Positions 24,362 to 32,770 are shown, numbered from the stretch's first letter. The stretch is DNA of 53,058 nt from Acidimicrobiaceae bacterium (GCA_024641655.1 JAHECR010000024.1:1-53058); one strand, 5' to 3'. Translations and numbers: made by a program. Notes: a model not told the origin generated them from the sequence alone.

Positions 24362-25192
24362 TCAGTGCATGGGGACGACGATGCGTTCGGCCGCGGCCCA
24401 GACCGGCACGCCGAGGCCGCCGCGATCGCTGTAGACGATCGTGGCCGGACCGGGCTCGATGCCCTCCAACGAGATCGAGCCGCTCAGCGGTAGGAGCTCG
24501 GTGCCGCCACCCATGACGAAGCCCTCTGCGACCACGGCACCGCCGGCGTCGAAGACCTGCACGGTGACGTGGCCCTCGAACGCCCAGGCGCGCCCTGCGG
24601 GGCGGTAGGCGAACCCGGATTCGGTCGTCTCGAACGAACCGCCGGACAGGCTGATCTGCGGGTTCGTGAGGTCCGCCACCGCCCACCCGTCGCCGACTGC
24701 GACCAACTCCGCGACCGCCGCAGGTGGGCTCGACTGGACCGGCTGGCCCGACTCGTCGACGCGAAGGACCTCGTAGCCGGCGTTGGTTTGCCGGATCTGG
24801 GCATCAGTGGTCCCGAATGCCGCAGTCCACAGGTCTTCGATCGCGCCTTCGGGCGTCGAGGGCCAGCCTCCCGCAGGTTCGGACAGCGGCCAGAGCGCGT
24901 CGGCGTGGTCGGGGAGGAGAGCCGTGGGCGTGGCGACGGCGGCCGTCTCGGTCGAGGTGGCCACCGCCTGACCGCGGTCTGTTCCCTGGTCGGGTGATCG
25001 TGTGGTGGCGATGGCGATCACGACGACGCCGAGCACTGCTGCCGATGCGGCCCAGGCGAGACGAGCCGGGCGCCAAGACGTCCGGCGGGGACGCTGGAGG
25101 CGACCGGCGAGCTGCGCGTAGGCGTCGCGGGAGGGTTCCACCTGGGCGGCCCGAGCGACGAGGGCGTCGCGGACGGCGTCTTCGGTGTTCAT
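24362..25192 (-). CDS. Membrane-anchored partner of ECF sigma factor (anti-sigma-like)
   Basis: A 276-residue protein with an N-terminal cytoplasmic segment of about 45 residues (NTEDAVRDALVARAAQVEPS), one membrane helix (about 46-66, LAWAASAAVLGVVVIAIATT) and a large extracytoplasmic part. The outer part has a Thr/Ala-rich linker and then a beta-rich domain (LWPLSEPAGGWPSTPEGA onward, ending GVPVWAAAERIVVPMH). Its ATG overlaps by 4 bases the stop of the SigE-type sigma gene, so the two are translationally coupled. The N-terminal region is plausible as an anti-sigma segment, but no zinc-binding HxxxCxxC motif is seen. Role as regulator is inferred from position and topology. Confidence 0.75.
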   Translation of the reverse strand: MNTEDAVRDALVARAAQVEPSRDAYAQLAGRLQRPRRTSWRPARLAWAASAAVLGVVVIAIATTRSPDQGTDRGQAVATSTETAAVATPTALLPDHADALWPLSEPAGGWPSTPEGAIEDLWTAAFGTTDAQIRQTNAGYEVLRVDESGQPVQSSPPAAVAELVAVGDGWAVADLTNPQISLSGGSFETTESGFAYRPAGRAWAFEGHVTVQVFDAGGAVVAEGFVMGGGTELLPLSGSISLEGIEPGPATIVYSDRGGLGVPVWAAAERIVVPMH

Positions 25193-25746
25193 CGGTGATC
25201 CTCCAGGCGTTCGGCGAGGGTCTTGAGTGCACGGTGGCTGTGACTCTTCACGGTCCCCCGAGCCATGCCCAGCGTCTGTGCGATCTCGGCTTCGGACAGG
25301 TCGAACCAGTAGCGCAGCACGACGACGTCGGCCTGCTTTGCCGGCAGGTTTCGGATGACCGCCAATACTTCCCCTCGTTCGGTGGCGGCCACGGCTGTGG
25401 CCTCGGGGGACGCCGGGAAAGGAACCGCTTGGTCGCGCTGCTGGCGTCGGACTCTGCGCTTGCGCAACGCCGAACGGGCCCCGTTGAGCACCGCGCTGCG
25501 GAGGTAGGCTGCCTCTTTGCCGGGCGTGACGCGCCGCTCTCGGCCGAGGAGCGCGACGAACGCGTCCTGCACCACTTCCTCGCACGAGCCGACGTCGTCG
25601 ACGTAGAAGGCGGCGAGCTTCACCAACGAGCGGTAGTGCTCGTCGTAGAGACGCCGCAGCTGCGCGCCGATCTCCACGTTGGCCTCTGCGTCGGTGTCCA
25701 CCCGCACAGCTTGCACCAGTGCGGTCACTGCAGAACAGGTCTTCAC
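25189..25746 (-). CDS. SigE-family ECF RNA polymerase sigma factor
   Basis: A 185-residue sigma factor. Region 2 runs about 30-95 (LRRLYDEHYRSLVKLAAFYV, then EEVVQDAFVALL, the core-binding part) and region 4 about 120-180 (VLRYWFDLSEAEIAQTLG, then GTVKSHSHRAL, the helix-turn-helix reading the -35). The AYLRSAVLNGARSALRKRR segment marks the SigE-like subgroup. The start is a GTG at 25746; a second GTG 14 codons later is possible. It heads a two-gene operon with the membrane protein at 24362. Confidence 0.88.
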   Translation of the reverse strand: MKTCSAVTALVQAVRVDTDAEANVEIGAQLRRLYDEHYRSLVKLAAFYVDDVGSCEEVVQDAFVALLGRERRVTPGKEAAYLRSAVLNGARSALRKRRVRRQQRDQAVPFPASPEATAVAATERGEVLAVIRNLPAKQADVVVLRYWFDLSEAEIAQTLGMARGTVKSHSHRALKTLAERLEDHR

Positions 25747-25764
25747 ACCACGACAGACGCACGA

Positions 25765-25791
25765 GGACCCCGGGTGGTTTACCCGGGGTCC
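25765..25791 (-). terminator. Hairpin terminator between the two sigma modules
   Basis: An 11-bp perfect stem with a 5-base loop: GGACCCCGGGT, GGTTT, ACCCGGGGTCC on the plus strand. It lies 22 bases after the stop of the upstream repeat-domain protein and 18 bases before the SigE-type sigma start, separating the two modules. No U-tract. Confidence 0.7.
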
Positions 25792-25813
25792 CGATCGATG
25801 TGGTGGAGGTCGC

Positions 25814-27157
25814 TCAGCTGACCTGGATCGCCTCGCTCACGACCGCGGTGCCGTTCCCCCAAGCCTTGACGAGCCAAACTTCGACACCGTCGTCGTATTG
25901 CACGCTGACGAACTCGCCGCTCGCCTTGGTGATCGTCGCGGTGACGCCGTCTGCAGGTGTCACCGAGGTGATCGATGCGACTGCACCGTCCACGTGAACC
26001 GTCATGGTGCCGAAGTCGCAGTCGACGACGCCGTCGTAGGGGGCCGGCGCAACCTCCACGGCCCACAGCTCGTAGCGAATGGAGGGCCCGTCGGTCCATG
26101 CCCTGACGTGCTTCTCCCAGGCATCGCTGACGAGCACCGCCTCGACGACCGGACCGGTCTCGGTGATCACCGTCGGGGAGAACCCGTTGTCGGCCCAGGT
26201 CACGGCGAGGACCAGCTTCGCCGACTCGCCGATGCGCTCCACGACCACGGTGCCGTGGCCGTAGACCGAGATCTCCTTGCGGGTCTGGAACGCAGGCGCG
26301 ACCTCGACGTACCACGTGTCGTACTTGATGGAGGGCCCGTCGATCCACGCCTTGACGTGCTTCTCCCAGGCGTCGCTGACGAAGATGGCCTCGACCTTCG
26401 TGCCGTGTTCCTTCAGCACCGTGGCGGTGAAACCGTCGGCGGCGGACTTGATGCCGAGCCAGAGCAGGTCGCCGTCACGCTCGACCACGACCTTGCCGAT
26501 GTCGAACACCGAGATGACCTTGCGGGTCTCGATCTCCGGAGCCGGCTTCATGGTCGGCGTCGGCTCCTTGGTGGGTTCGGGCGTCGGTGTCGGAGCGACC
26601 AGTGCCTCGATCTCGACGGCGTAGCCCGACTCCGTCGGGTGGACGTACACGGCGAAGTTCTCTCCACCCCCGGAGACTGCCAGGATGAGCTCCTCGGTGG
26701 TGTTCCTGAAGACCTTCACCGTCCAGCCATCGGCGAGGTCCTTCTCGCCGAGCATCAGGGTCTCACCGTAGTGGCCGATCTCGACGGCCCCGAACGAGCC
26801 GAGCTCGACGCGCTGCCAGTCGGTGACCTTCGCGAGCTTGTCGCCCGCGGCGGCCAGGGTGCTGTGCCCTTCGATGGGTCTGCGCTCGAGGTCGACGAAT
26901 GGCGCGTCCGGCGGCGGGGTGCCGAGTTCGGGCCTCCCCGCGACCTGTGAGGTCTGTGGGCTCGATCCGCTCGCAGCGAACGCCGCGCTCACGCCGAGGA
27001 GCAGGGGAAGCGCGAACAGCCATCCCGCGCGCAGGCGCACATAACTCCGCTTCGCCGCCTTCAGTCGGCCGCTGAGCGCGTTGTAGATGTCGTCCACCCG
27101 GGCGGCGGTGCGATCGCCGGCGGGTGTGTGGGGCTTGTGGTCTTGCGTGGCTGCCAT
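25814..27157 (-). CDS. Membrane-anchored four-module repeat protein next to ECF sigma factor
   Basis: A 447-residue protein not matching any family I can name. Residues 1-43 are cytoplasmic and basic at the end (LKAAKRSYVRLR), 44-61 form one membrane helix, and the rest is extracytoplasmic. Four copies of a module of 70-83 residues can be aligned at about 116-184, 213-288, 294-371 and 379-444. The core is VVVER-G, a Leu-rich strand, ADGFTxTV, VEAxFVSDAWEKHV, AWxDGPSIxY and VEVAP. Modules 2 and 3 are nearly identical; 1 and 4 are diverged. A Pro-Thr-Glu linker (about 189-207) follows module 1. The ATG has a strong CAGGAGGCC site, and the ECF sigma gene ends only 1 base upstream, so this is its likely partner, probably a sensor or anti-sigma factor. 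Confidence 0.8.
   Translation of the reverse strand: MAATQDHKPHTPAGDRTAARVDDIYNALSGRLKAAKRSYVRLRAGWLFALPLLLGVSAAFAASGSSPQTSQVAGRPELGTPPPDAPFVDLERRPIEGHSTLAAAGDKLAKVTDWQRVELGSFGAVEIGHYGETLMLGEKDLADGWTVKVFRNTTEELILAVSGGGENFAVYVHPTESGYAVEIEALVAPTPTPEPTKEPTPTMKPAPEIETRKVISVFDIGKVVVERDGDLLWLGIKSAADGFTATVLKEHGTKVEAIFVSDAWEKHVKAWIDGPSIKYDTWYVEVAPAFQTRKEISVYGHGTVVVERIGESAKLVLAVTWADNGFSPTVITETGPVVEAVLVSDAWEKHVRAWTDGPSIRYELWAVEVAPAPYDGVVDCDFGTMTVHVDGAVASITSVTPADGVTATITKASGEFVSVQYDDGVEVWLVKAWGNGTAVVSEAIQVS
26081..26399 (-). repeat. Diverged direct repeat, 249-bp period, inside repeat protein gene
   Basis: The stretch starting GGAGGGCCCGTCG at 26081 is repeated at 26330 with few changes over about 70 bases, and the downstream parts match more loosely. 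The 249-base offset equals 83 codons, the module length of the protein. The DNA similarity implies a fairly recent in-frame duplication. Confidence 0.75.
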
Positions 27158-27158
27158 T

Positions 27159-27638
27159 TCAGGCCTCCTGGCGGTGGACGTCGTTGGCGAGCATGGGGCG
27201 CAGACGGGAGCGACCCTCGTGGAGATGGAACCGAACCGCACCGTTCGAGATACCGAGCCGCTCCGCGGTCTCACGAGTGCTGAGGCCCTCGTGGTAGTAC
27301 GCGCGGATCGCCCGCTCCTGCTGGGGCGGCAGGCTGGCCACTGCAGCGTCGACGCGGTCGTCGGTCTCTGCGTCGACGCGTGCGTGCACCTCGATCGACC
27401 CCGCGCCGAGGCGCCGCCGGTCGGATCGTTCCAGGTCTCGTCGCACATTGATCGCGACGCGTTGTACCCAGGCGGCGGGGTTGCGGTAGCGGCACAGTCG
27501 CCACCAACGCGGGTAGGCGCGGACGAACGCCTCCTGGGTCGCCTCGGCCGCGACGTCGGGTCTCGCACCCGATCCCCGGACGCCCGCCTCGACGGCGTCG
27601 TAGTGCTGCTTGAAGAATTCCTCGAAGGTGAGTGTCAC
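27159..27638 (-). CDS. ECF RNA polymerase sigma factor
   Basis: A 159-residue sigma factor. Region 2 is about 3-68 (TFEEFFKQHYDAVEAGV, then AAEATQEAFVRAYPRWWRL and NPAAWVQRVAINVRRD). Region 4 is about 100-150 (LPPQQERAIRAYYHEGLSTRE, TAERLGISNGAVRFHLHEGR). I take the GTG at 27638 because it begins directly at region 2 and GCGGGAA lies upstream; an ATG at 27707 would add 23 residues. The repeat-domain membrane protein follows with a 1-base gap. The two ECF modules in tandem are not closely similar in sequence. Confidence 0.85.
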   Translation of the reverse strand: MTLTFEEFFKQHYDAVEAGVRGSGARPDVAAEATQEAFVRAYPRWWRLCRYRNPAAWVQRVAINVRRDLERSDRRRLGAGSIEVHARVDAETDDRVDAAVASLPPQQERAIRAYYHEGLSTRETAERLGISNGAVRFHLHEGRSRLRPMLANDVHRQEA

Positions 27639-27852
27639 GTTTTCCCGCTCTTCCCGCTGGCTCGTGGCCCCGGTCGCCCATGGCTTGCACCACAGACGAT
27701 GTTCCATCGCCTCTTGCTCGTGCCCTCTCCACGCTGAGCGCGTGCCAAATGCTTGGTGGTGGTCGGAATCGGGCCGAACGGCTCATCAGACCCTCGGGCA
27801 CCGGGGGCACGCGGCTGCAGGCCCGGCCCGGGGAAGGTGCCACACTGGGGAC

Positions 27853-29199
27853 ATGGAGCCGGGCTACACGCGCTATGTGCAGAACGGGGCGCACCACCTC
27901 GCCTATGCGTTGCTCGGCGACGCGCCCGTCGACCTGCTGTATTTCGGTGGCGGGATCGTCCCGTACTCGCTGTACGCCGACTACCCGCCGATGGCGTCCA
28001 TGCTCGACCGCATGGGATCCTTCGCCCGACTGATCCTCGCCGACCGGCGTGGCGTGGGTGCATCCGATCCGGTCACCGCCGAGGCGCCGGGAACCAGCGC
28101 CGAGATCGGCGACGACCTGGCTGCGGTGCTCGACGCCGTGGCGACCGACGGCGCAGCCGTCTTCGCCGAAGGGATGGGCGTTCCACCGGCGATCGAGCTC
28201 GCCGCGGCCCGCCCCGACCTGGTCACCCATCTGGTGCTCTTCAACGGCTTCGCGAAGCTCACCCGCTCCGACGACTACCCGTTCGGCCTGGACCCATCGC
28301 ACCGGCTCGAGCTCGTCGAGCAGATCCTGGCCTCGAAGTCCGAGGAGGCCGACCCGCTCACTGCACTGCTCACGCCGAGCGTCGCAAACGACCCGGTGTA
28401 CCTCCGTTGGTACAACCGAGGTGGCCAGCTCGGTGCTTCACGGAGCAGCTCCGAGATCCTGTTCAACGCGCAGGGAGCGGTGGACGTGCGGGCGCTCCTG
28501 GGGCATGTCTCGGTGCCGACGCTCGTCTTGCACCGCCGCAACGCAAGGGTGTTCCCTCCCGAACACTCGCGGTACCTCGCCGAGCACATTCCCGGCGCCC
28601 GCTACGCCGAGCTCCCCGGGGCCGACCAACCACCCTACGTGGGCGACATGGCTCTCTGGCTCGACGAGCTCGAGCAGTTCGTGGTGGGCCGAAGCGCCGG
28701 CGCGGTTTCCCGGAGCCTCGCCACCATGCTGTTCTCCGACATCGTCGGCTCCACCGAGCAGGCCGCACTGGTCGGTGACCGGCGCTGGCGCGAGCTACTC
28801 GATCGCCACGATGCTCTCACCGCTTCCGTGCTCGCTCGCCACGGCGGTCGACGCATCACCCAGACCGGCGACGGGGCGTTGTCGGTGTTTCCCACCCCGA
28901 CACAAGCCATCGAAGCGGCGCGCTCGCTCATCGTGGCCATGGCAAGTCTCGACCTGCGCTTGCGCGTCGGGGTGCACACCGGTGAGGTCGAGCGCCGGGG
29001 CGACAACATCGGAGGGCTCGCGGTGAATCTCGCCGCCCGGGTCATGGATCTGGCGCTGCCGGGCGAGATCCTCGTGTCCGGCGCGGTGCCCGCGCTCACG
29101 ATCGGGTCGCCGATCGACTACGAGCCACGCGGTACCCATGAGCTGCGCGGGGTGCCCGGACGCTGGCCGGTCTGGCGCGCCGTCCCGCGCTCGTCGTAG
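27853..29199 (+). CDS. Alpha/beta-hydrolase-like / class III adenylate or guanylate cyclase fusion
   Basis: A 448-residue soluble protein. Residues 1-275 resemble an alpha/beta hydrolase (DRRGVGASD, then VFAEGMGVPPAIELAAARP, and VPTLVLHRRNARVFP). The nucleophile elbow, normally GxSxG, reads AEGMG, so the Ser is lost and the domain is probably a sensor. Residues about 285-448 are a class III cyclase: LFSDIVGSTEQA (first metal Asp), TQTGDGALSVF (second metal Asp), VGVHTGEVE and VNLAARV (transition-state Asn and Arg). The position usually Lys for ATP cyclases reads Thr, so nucleotide specificity is unclear. The ATG at 27853 has CACACT 6 bases upstream. This hydrolase-cyclase fusion is common in actinobacteria. 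Confidence 0.85.
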   Translation: MEPGYTRYVQNGAHHLAYALLGDAPVDLLYFGGGIVPYSLYADYPPMASMLDRMGSFARLILADRRGVGASDPVTAEAPGTSAEIGDDLAAVLDAVATDGAAVFAEGMGVPPAIELAAARPDLVTHLVLFNGFAKLTRSDDYPFGLDPSHRLELVEQILASKSEEADPLTALLTPSVANDPVYLRWYNRGGQLGASRSSSEILFNAQGAVDVRALLGHVSVPTLVLHRRNARVFPPEHSRYLAEHIPGARYAELPGADQPPYVGDMALWLDELEQFVVGRSAGAVSRSLATMLFSDIVGSTEQAALVGDRRWRELLDRHDALTASVLARHGGRRITQTGDGALSVFPTPTQAIEAARSLIVAMASLDLRLRVGVHTGEVERRGDNIGGLAVNLAARVMDLALPGEILVSGAVPALTIGSPIDYEPRGTHELRGVPGRWPVWRAVPRSS

Positions 29200-29215
29200 C
29201 GCCCGACAAGGAGCG

Positions 29216-30715
29216 CTAACGGCCGACGTCGGGGTCGGTCTGGGTCACTCGGGTTCGCACCGTGTAGACCGAGTCGCCCGACAGAACACCGCCGCGCCCG
29301 AACAAGCGACCGGTCTGCCAGTTCGACAGGCCCAGCTCCGGCCGGTCGAGCGCATATTGTCCATCGACCCATCGGGTGAACCCGTTGCCCACGAACGGGG
29401 CGTTGATCGCTTCGTAGAAGTGTTGCTGCGCCGCGTCGTCGGGTGAGATCAGGCTGGCGACGAACTGTGGCGAGTGCCCGTTGAAGAGCTCGACCGCGTG
29501 GTCGAGGGATTCCACGACGGCCAAGGTGACCTCCGGGGATTGCTCCCACTCCCACTCGACGCCGAGCTCGTCCCAGCCGACGGTGGTCGTCTTGGCCTCG
29601 CTGACGGGTCCCTCGGCACGATGGATCGTGGTCGGCGCGAACCAGTGCTCGGGGATCCACCGCCTGCCCTCGTCGACGACATGGAGGCGCGCCGTGGTGT
29701 CCCGGCGGCGACCGGCCCGCTCGAGGGCATCGAGGAACACCGGGACCAGGCGGTCGGCGTCGTTGCGAGGGATGCAGCAGGTATTCAACGTGTTGCAGAC
29801 CTTGCGGTCGAGAGAGTGATAGACCGCACTGGCGAACACCTCGGCATCGGCATCGGGCCCGGCGATGATCCAGGCACCGCCGGTTCCGTGGAGGCTCACC
29901 GGCGTGCCGGCTTGGCGAGCGACGGAGCCGAGCTGCGCGACCGCCGGGCCAGAGCCTCTTGCGACCGCCAACGCGAGTCGGGGATCGCAGAACATGGCGT
30001 GGCCGGCCGCGCGCGAAGCACTGTCGACCAGGCTGGCCGCGCCCGCGGGGAGCCCGGCAGCAGCCAGTGCGGGATCGAGCGCATGCTCCACGATGGCCCG
30101 CGCGGTCCCGAGCGCGTCGGATCCGATACGGAAGACGACGGTATTCCCGGATCGGAGCACACCCGTGGCGTCCGCGAACACGTTCGGGCGACCCTCGAAC
30201 ACGAAACCGACGACGCCGAGGCCTGCGGTGATCTGGTCGACGCGCCACCCGTCGTGGTCGACGGTCTCGATCACCTGTCCGCGTGTCGCGGGGGTGTCGC
30301 GCCAGGTGTGCAGCCCCGACACCATGTCCGCGCGCATCTTGTCGGAGAGCACCAGGCGGGTGATCGAACGGCCGCGCCCGCGAGCAGTGTCGACATCGGC
30401 GGCATTTGCCGCAGCGATCGGGGCAAAGGTGGCCTCGTCGGCGAGCCGGTCGGCGAATTCGCCGAAGAACGTGCTGATCGCCTGGTCGGACGCGGTAGCC
30501 ATCGCCGAGAACGCGCGATGGGCGTTGCCGACAGCCCGATCGGCGATGTCCCACACGTCGCCGGGGATGTGGACCATCTCGCCGGTCGTTTGGACGACGA
30601 TGAGGCGGTCGCCGGCCCGGAAGGCGGCGGCGAGCTCGTCGGGTACGTGGGTGAGCTTGTTGCCCCCGTACACGATCGCCATGCCCGTGGGGAGCGACTC
30701 GAGCGGATCGGTCAT
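29216..30715 (-). CDS. ProA-like aldehyde dehydrogenase with N-terminal extension
   Basis: A 499-residue protein whose residues about 58-499 match glutamate-5-semialdehyde dehydrogenase: GLGVVGFVFEGRPNVFADA, LRSGNTVVFRIGSDA, and KVCNTLNTCCI with the catalytic Cys307. Typical ProA is about 415 residues and reduces gamma-glutamyl phosphate in proline synthesis. Here an extra N-terminal region of about 57 residues (MAIVYGGNKLTHVPDELAA, DRLIVVQTTGEMVHIP) precedes it and I do not recognise it. No proB is adjacent. The ATG at 30715 is supported by TACCAT exactly 6 bases upstream. Either a true ProA variant or a related dehydrogenase acting on another acyl phosphate or CoA ester. Confidence 0.75.
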   Translation of the reverse strand: MTDPLESLPTGMAIVYGGNKLTHVPDELAAAFRAGDRLIVVQTTGEMVHIPGDVWDIADRAVGNAHRAFSAMATASDQAISTFFGEFADRLADEATFAPIAAANAADVDTARGRGRSITRLVLSDKMRADMVSGLHTWRDTPATRGQVIETVDHDGWRVDQITAGLGVVGFVFEGRPNVFADATGVLRSGNTVVFRIGSDALGTARAIVEHALDPALAAAGLPAGAASLVDSASRAAGHAMFCDPRLALAVARGSGPAVAQLGSVARQAGTPVSLHGTGGAWIIAGPDADAEVFASAVYHSLDRKVCNTLNTCCIPRNDADRLVPVFLDALERAGRRRDTTARLHVVDEGRRWIPEHWFAPTTIHRAEGPVSEAKTTTVGWDELGVEWEWEQSPEVTLAVVESLDHAVELFNGHSPQFVASLISPDDAAQQHFYEAINAPFVGNGFTRWVDGQYALDRPELGLSNWQTGRLFGRGGVLSGDSVYTVRTRVTQTDPDVGR

Positions 30716-30721
30716 GGCGCC

Positions 30722-30727
30722 ATGGTA
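30722..30727 (-). promoter_or_regulatory. -10-like box TACCAT, leaderless ProA-like promoter
   Basis: TACCAT on the minus strand, then GGCGCC, then the ATG at 30715: the 6-base gap predicts a leaderless mRNA. Confidence 0.4.
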
Positions 30728-30763
30728 GCCACCGTCGCCGATGGGCCGAAGTCCCGAGTGTCC

Positions 30764-30791
30764 TTGCTTTACATTGCGCACAGGTTACGTT
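30764..30791 (+). promoter_or_regulatory. Promoter candidate of DUF389 gene
   Basis: TTGCTT (30764-30769) and TACGTT (30786-30791) are separated by 16 bases, a good vegetative-type pair. Transcription would begin near 30798, downstream of the GTG at 30793 and upstream of the ATG at 30871, which supports the later start. Confidence 0.45.
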
Positions 30792-30870
30792 TGTGACGAT
30801 TCAGTTCGATCGTCGATCGGAGACCATCGATGAGCTGGGACAACCCTGGACCCGGCGGAGGGAGTTCGTC

Positions 30871-32058
30871 ATGGACGATGGCCAAGGGGAATGGGGCGCA
30901 GCGGCGCCCATCTGCGCGCAGCGCCAGGCAATGGGTTCGACCGCGGTCGAACCGAGGGCCGGCGACGCCGGCCCCATCGGGGTAATCGGTCCGGGTTCCA
31001 CCGGAGTGGACCAACCACGGCTTGGCGGCATCGTCGGGTTGCTCGGCCGGTGGGAGCTCGCCGCTCTCACCGAACGCGACCGGCGCCGGATTGCCGCCGC
31101 GTTGTTCCACGAGGGCCGACGCTTCAGCCCCTTCGTGCGGCGGTTCAGCGCGCTGATGACCCTCTCGGTGCTCATCGCGGTCATGGGGCTGCTCGCGGAC
31201 TCGACCGCGGTGGTGATCGGTGCCATGTTGGTTGCGCCGTTGATGACCCCGGTGCTGGGGATCGCCGCAGCGATCGTCAGCGGCTGGCCGATGCGAGTGC
31301 TGCGCTCGATGATCGTGTCCACGGTCGGCGCCGCGGGAGCGGTCGGCCTCGCCGCGCTCACTTCCTTGCTGTTCCCCGGTTCGGTCGATCCGCTGCCCGG
31401 TGAGCTGCTCGCCCGGACCTCGCCGAACCTACTCGACCTCGGGATCGCCCTGGCCGCCGGCGCCGCCGGCGCTTACGCACAGGTGCGCCGGGCCGCGAGC
31501 GACGCCCTCACAGGCGTCGCCGTGGCCGTCGCGTTGGTGCCGCCGCTCGCAGTAGTCGGGATCTGCCTGCAGATGCGTCTCTTCTCGTTCGCGCTCGGGG
31601 CCTTCCTGCTCTTCTTGGCGAATGTCGCGGGCATCGTCATGGCGGCCGCGGTCACCTTCTTGATCTGCGGTCTCACACCGGGTGGGCAGTTGCTCGTGGG
31701 TGACCGCAGGGTCGTCGGTGGGCTTCGGTGGGCGGCGGTGGCCGTGATCATCATGGTGTTGCCCCTGCACTTCACCCGGGGGTCGGTCCTCCCCGCAGCC
31801 GATCCCACCGAAGCAGTCCAGGCGGCTGTGGACGACTACGTGACCGACAGCGCTGGTTCGAGTGCGGTGGTCGACGTCGCCGTCGATCGGGTCGGCGGGA
31901 GCCTGGCCATCGACGTGGTGGTCACCGAGTCTGCCGTCATGCCCGATGCCGAAGATGTCGCCAACCACCTGGCCGAACAGCTCGGCGAGGATGTCGTGGT
32001 CACGATGCGAGTGGTCCAGGTCGCGACCGAACGGGCCACCGCTCGCGAAGGCGGCTGA
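30871..32058 (+). CDS. DUF389 family membrane protein
   Basis: A 395-residue integral membrane protein. After about 75 N-terminal residues, the TIGR00341/DUF389 core begins around FSALMTLSVLIAVMGLLADSTAVVIGAMLVAPLM, with further helices at AAAIVSGW, LDLGIALAAGAAGAYA and DALTGVAVAVALVPPLAVVG, and a C-terminal soluble domain after LPLHFTRGS. The family is widespread in bacteria, archaea and cyanobacteria and lacks a firm function. I choose the ATG at 30871 because GGAGGGAG stands 6 bases before it and the promoter-like pair lies just upstream; the frame remains open to a GTG at 30793. Confidence 0.82.
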   Translation: MDDGQGEWGAAAPICAQRQAMGSTAVEPRAGDAGPIGVIGPGSTGVDQPRLGGIVGLLGRWELAALTERDRRRIAAALFHEGRRFSPFVRRFSALMTLSVLIAVMGLLADSTAVVIGAMLVAPLMTPVLGIAAAIVSGWPMRVLRSMIVSTVGAAGAVGLAALTSLLFPGSVDPLPGELLARTSPNLLDLGIALAAGAAGAYAQVRRAASDALTGVAVAVALVPPLAVVGICLQMRLFSFALGAFLLFLANVAGIVMAAAVTFLICGLTPGGQLLVGDRRVVGGLRWAAVAVIIMVLPLHFTRGSVLPAADPTEAVQAAVDDYVTDSAGSSAVVDVAVDRVGGSLAIDVVVTESAVMPDAEDVANHLAEQLGEDVVVTMRVVQVATERATAREGG

Positions 32059-32094
32059 GGGCCTCTTTCCTGGCCGGCAGCAGCGATGCTCGGG

Positions 32095-32100
32095 TAGCGT
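32095..32100 (+). promoter_or_regulatory. -10-like box TAGCGT upstream of ung
   Basis: TAGCGT ends 10 bases before the ATG at 32111, giving at most a few bases of leader and no ribosome binding site. Confidence 0.35.
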
Positions 32101-32110
32101 TCGCGGCGCG

Positions 32111-32770
32111 ATGACAACCGACTGGAATCCCGTGCTTCGCGCCGAGCTCGCGCAGCCCTACTGGGCGGAGCTTCAGCGGTTCGTTCACGACGAGCGCAGC
32201 CGCTACCCCGTATACCCTCCCCACGAGGAAGTGTTCGCGGCCCTCCATCTCACGCCGTACGCTGAGGTCAAGGTCCTGATCCTGGGCCAGGACCCCTACC
32301 ACGGGCCGGGCCAGGCGCATGGCCTCTGCTTCTCGGTGCGCGAGGGCGTTGCGGTGCCTCCGTCGCTGCAGAACATCTACAAGGAGCTCCAGTCCGACCT
32401 GGGGATCACGCCGCCGGGACACGGCAACCTCGAGGCGTGGGCCCGTCAGGGGGTGTTGCTGCTCAACGCGACGCTCACCGTCCGCGCCCATCGAGCGGCG
32501 TCCCACCAGGGAAAGGGGTGGGAGATCTTCACCGATCAGGTGATCGCGGCGGTCAACGACAAGCCCGAACGAGTGGTCTTCATCTTGTGGGGAGCCTCGG
32601 CGCGCCGCAAGAAGGACCGGATCGACACCAGCCGCCACGTGATCATCGAGTCGCCTCACCCGTCGCCGCTCAGCGCCCACCGGGGGTTCTTCGGGAGCCG
32701 ACCGTTCTCGCGCGCGAACGCGGCGCTCGTCGAGGCCGGGCGCACCCCGGTCGACTGGCACCTGGCCTGA
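32111..32770 (+). CDS. ung: Uracil-DNA glycosylase, family 1
   Basis: A 219-residue DNA repair enzyme that excises uracil from DNA. The catalytic motif GQDPYHG gives Asp61, GLCFSV forms the uracil pocket, LLLNATLTV follows, and the minor-groove loop HPSPLS gives His183. Length matches the family (about 220-230). The open frame extends upstream into the DUF389 gene, but the ATG at 32111 is the family-typical N-terminus (WNPVL...PYW) and has a TAGCGT box 10 bases upstream. Confidence 0.95.
   Translation: MTTDWNPVLRAELAQPYWAELQRFVHDERSRYPVYPPHEEVFAALHLTPYAEVKVLILGQDPYHGPGQAHGLCFSVREGVAVPPSLQNIYKELQSDLGITPPGHGNLEAWARQGVLLLNATLTVRAHRAASHQGKGWEIFTDQVIAAVNDKPERVVFILWGASARRKKDRIDTSRHVIIESPHPSPLSAHRGFFGSRPFSRANAALVEAGRTPVDWHLA

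Noticed and set aside
24267..24686. N-terminal extension of the MFS-3 transporter
   Set aside because: Arg-rich and overlaps the anti-sigma-like gene; helix 1 begins right after the GTG at 24266.
25679..26950. Plus-strand frame of about 420 codons
   Set aside because: Antisense to the four-module repeat protein; its apparent repeats are explained by the 249-bp duplication.
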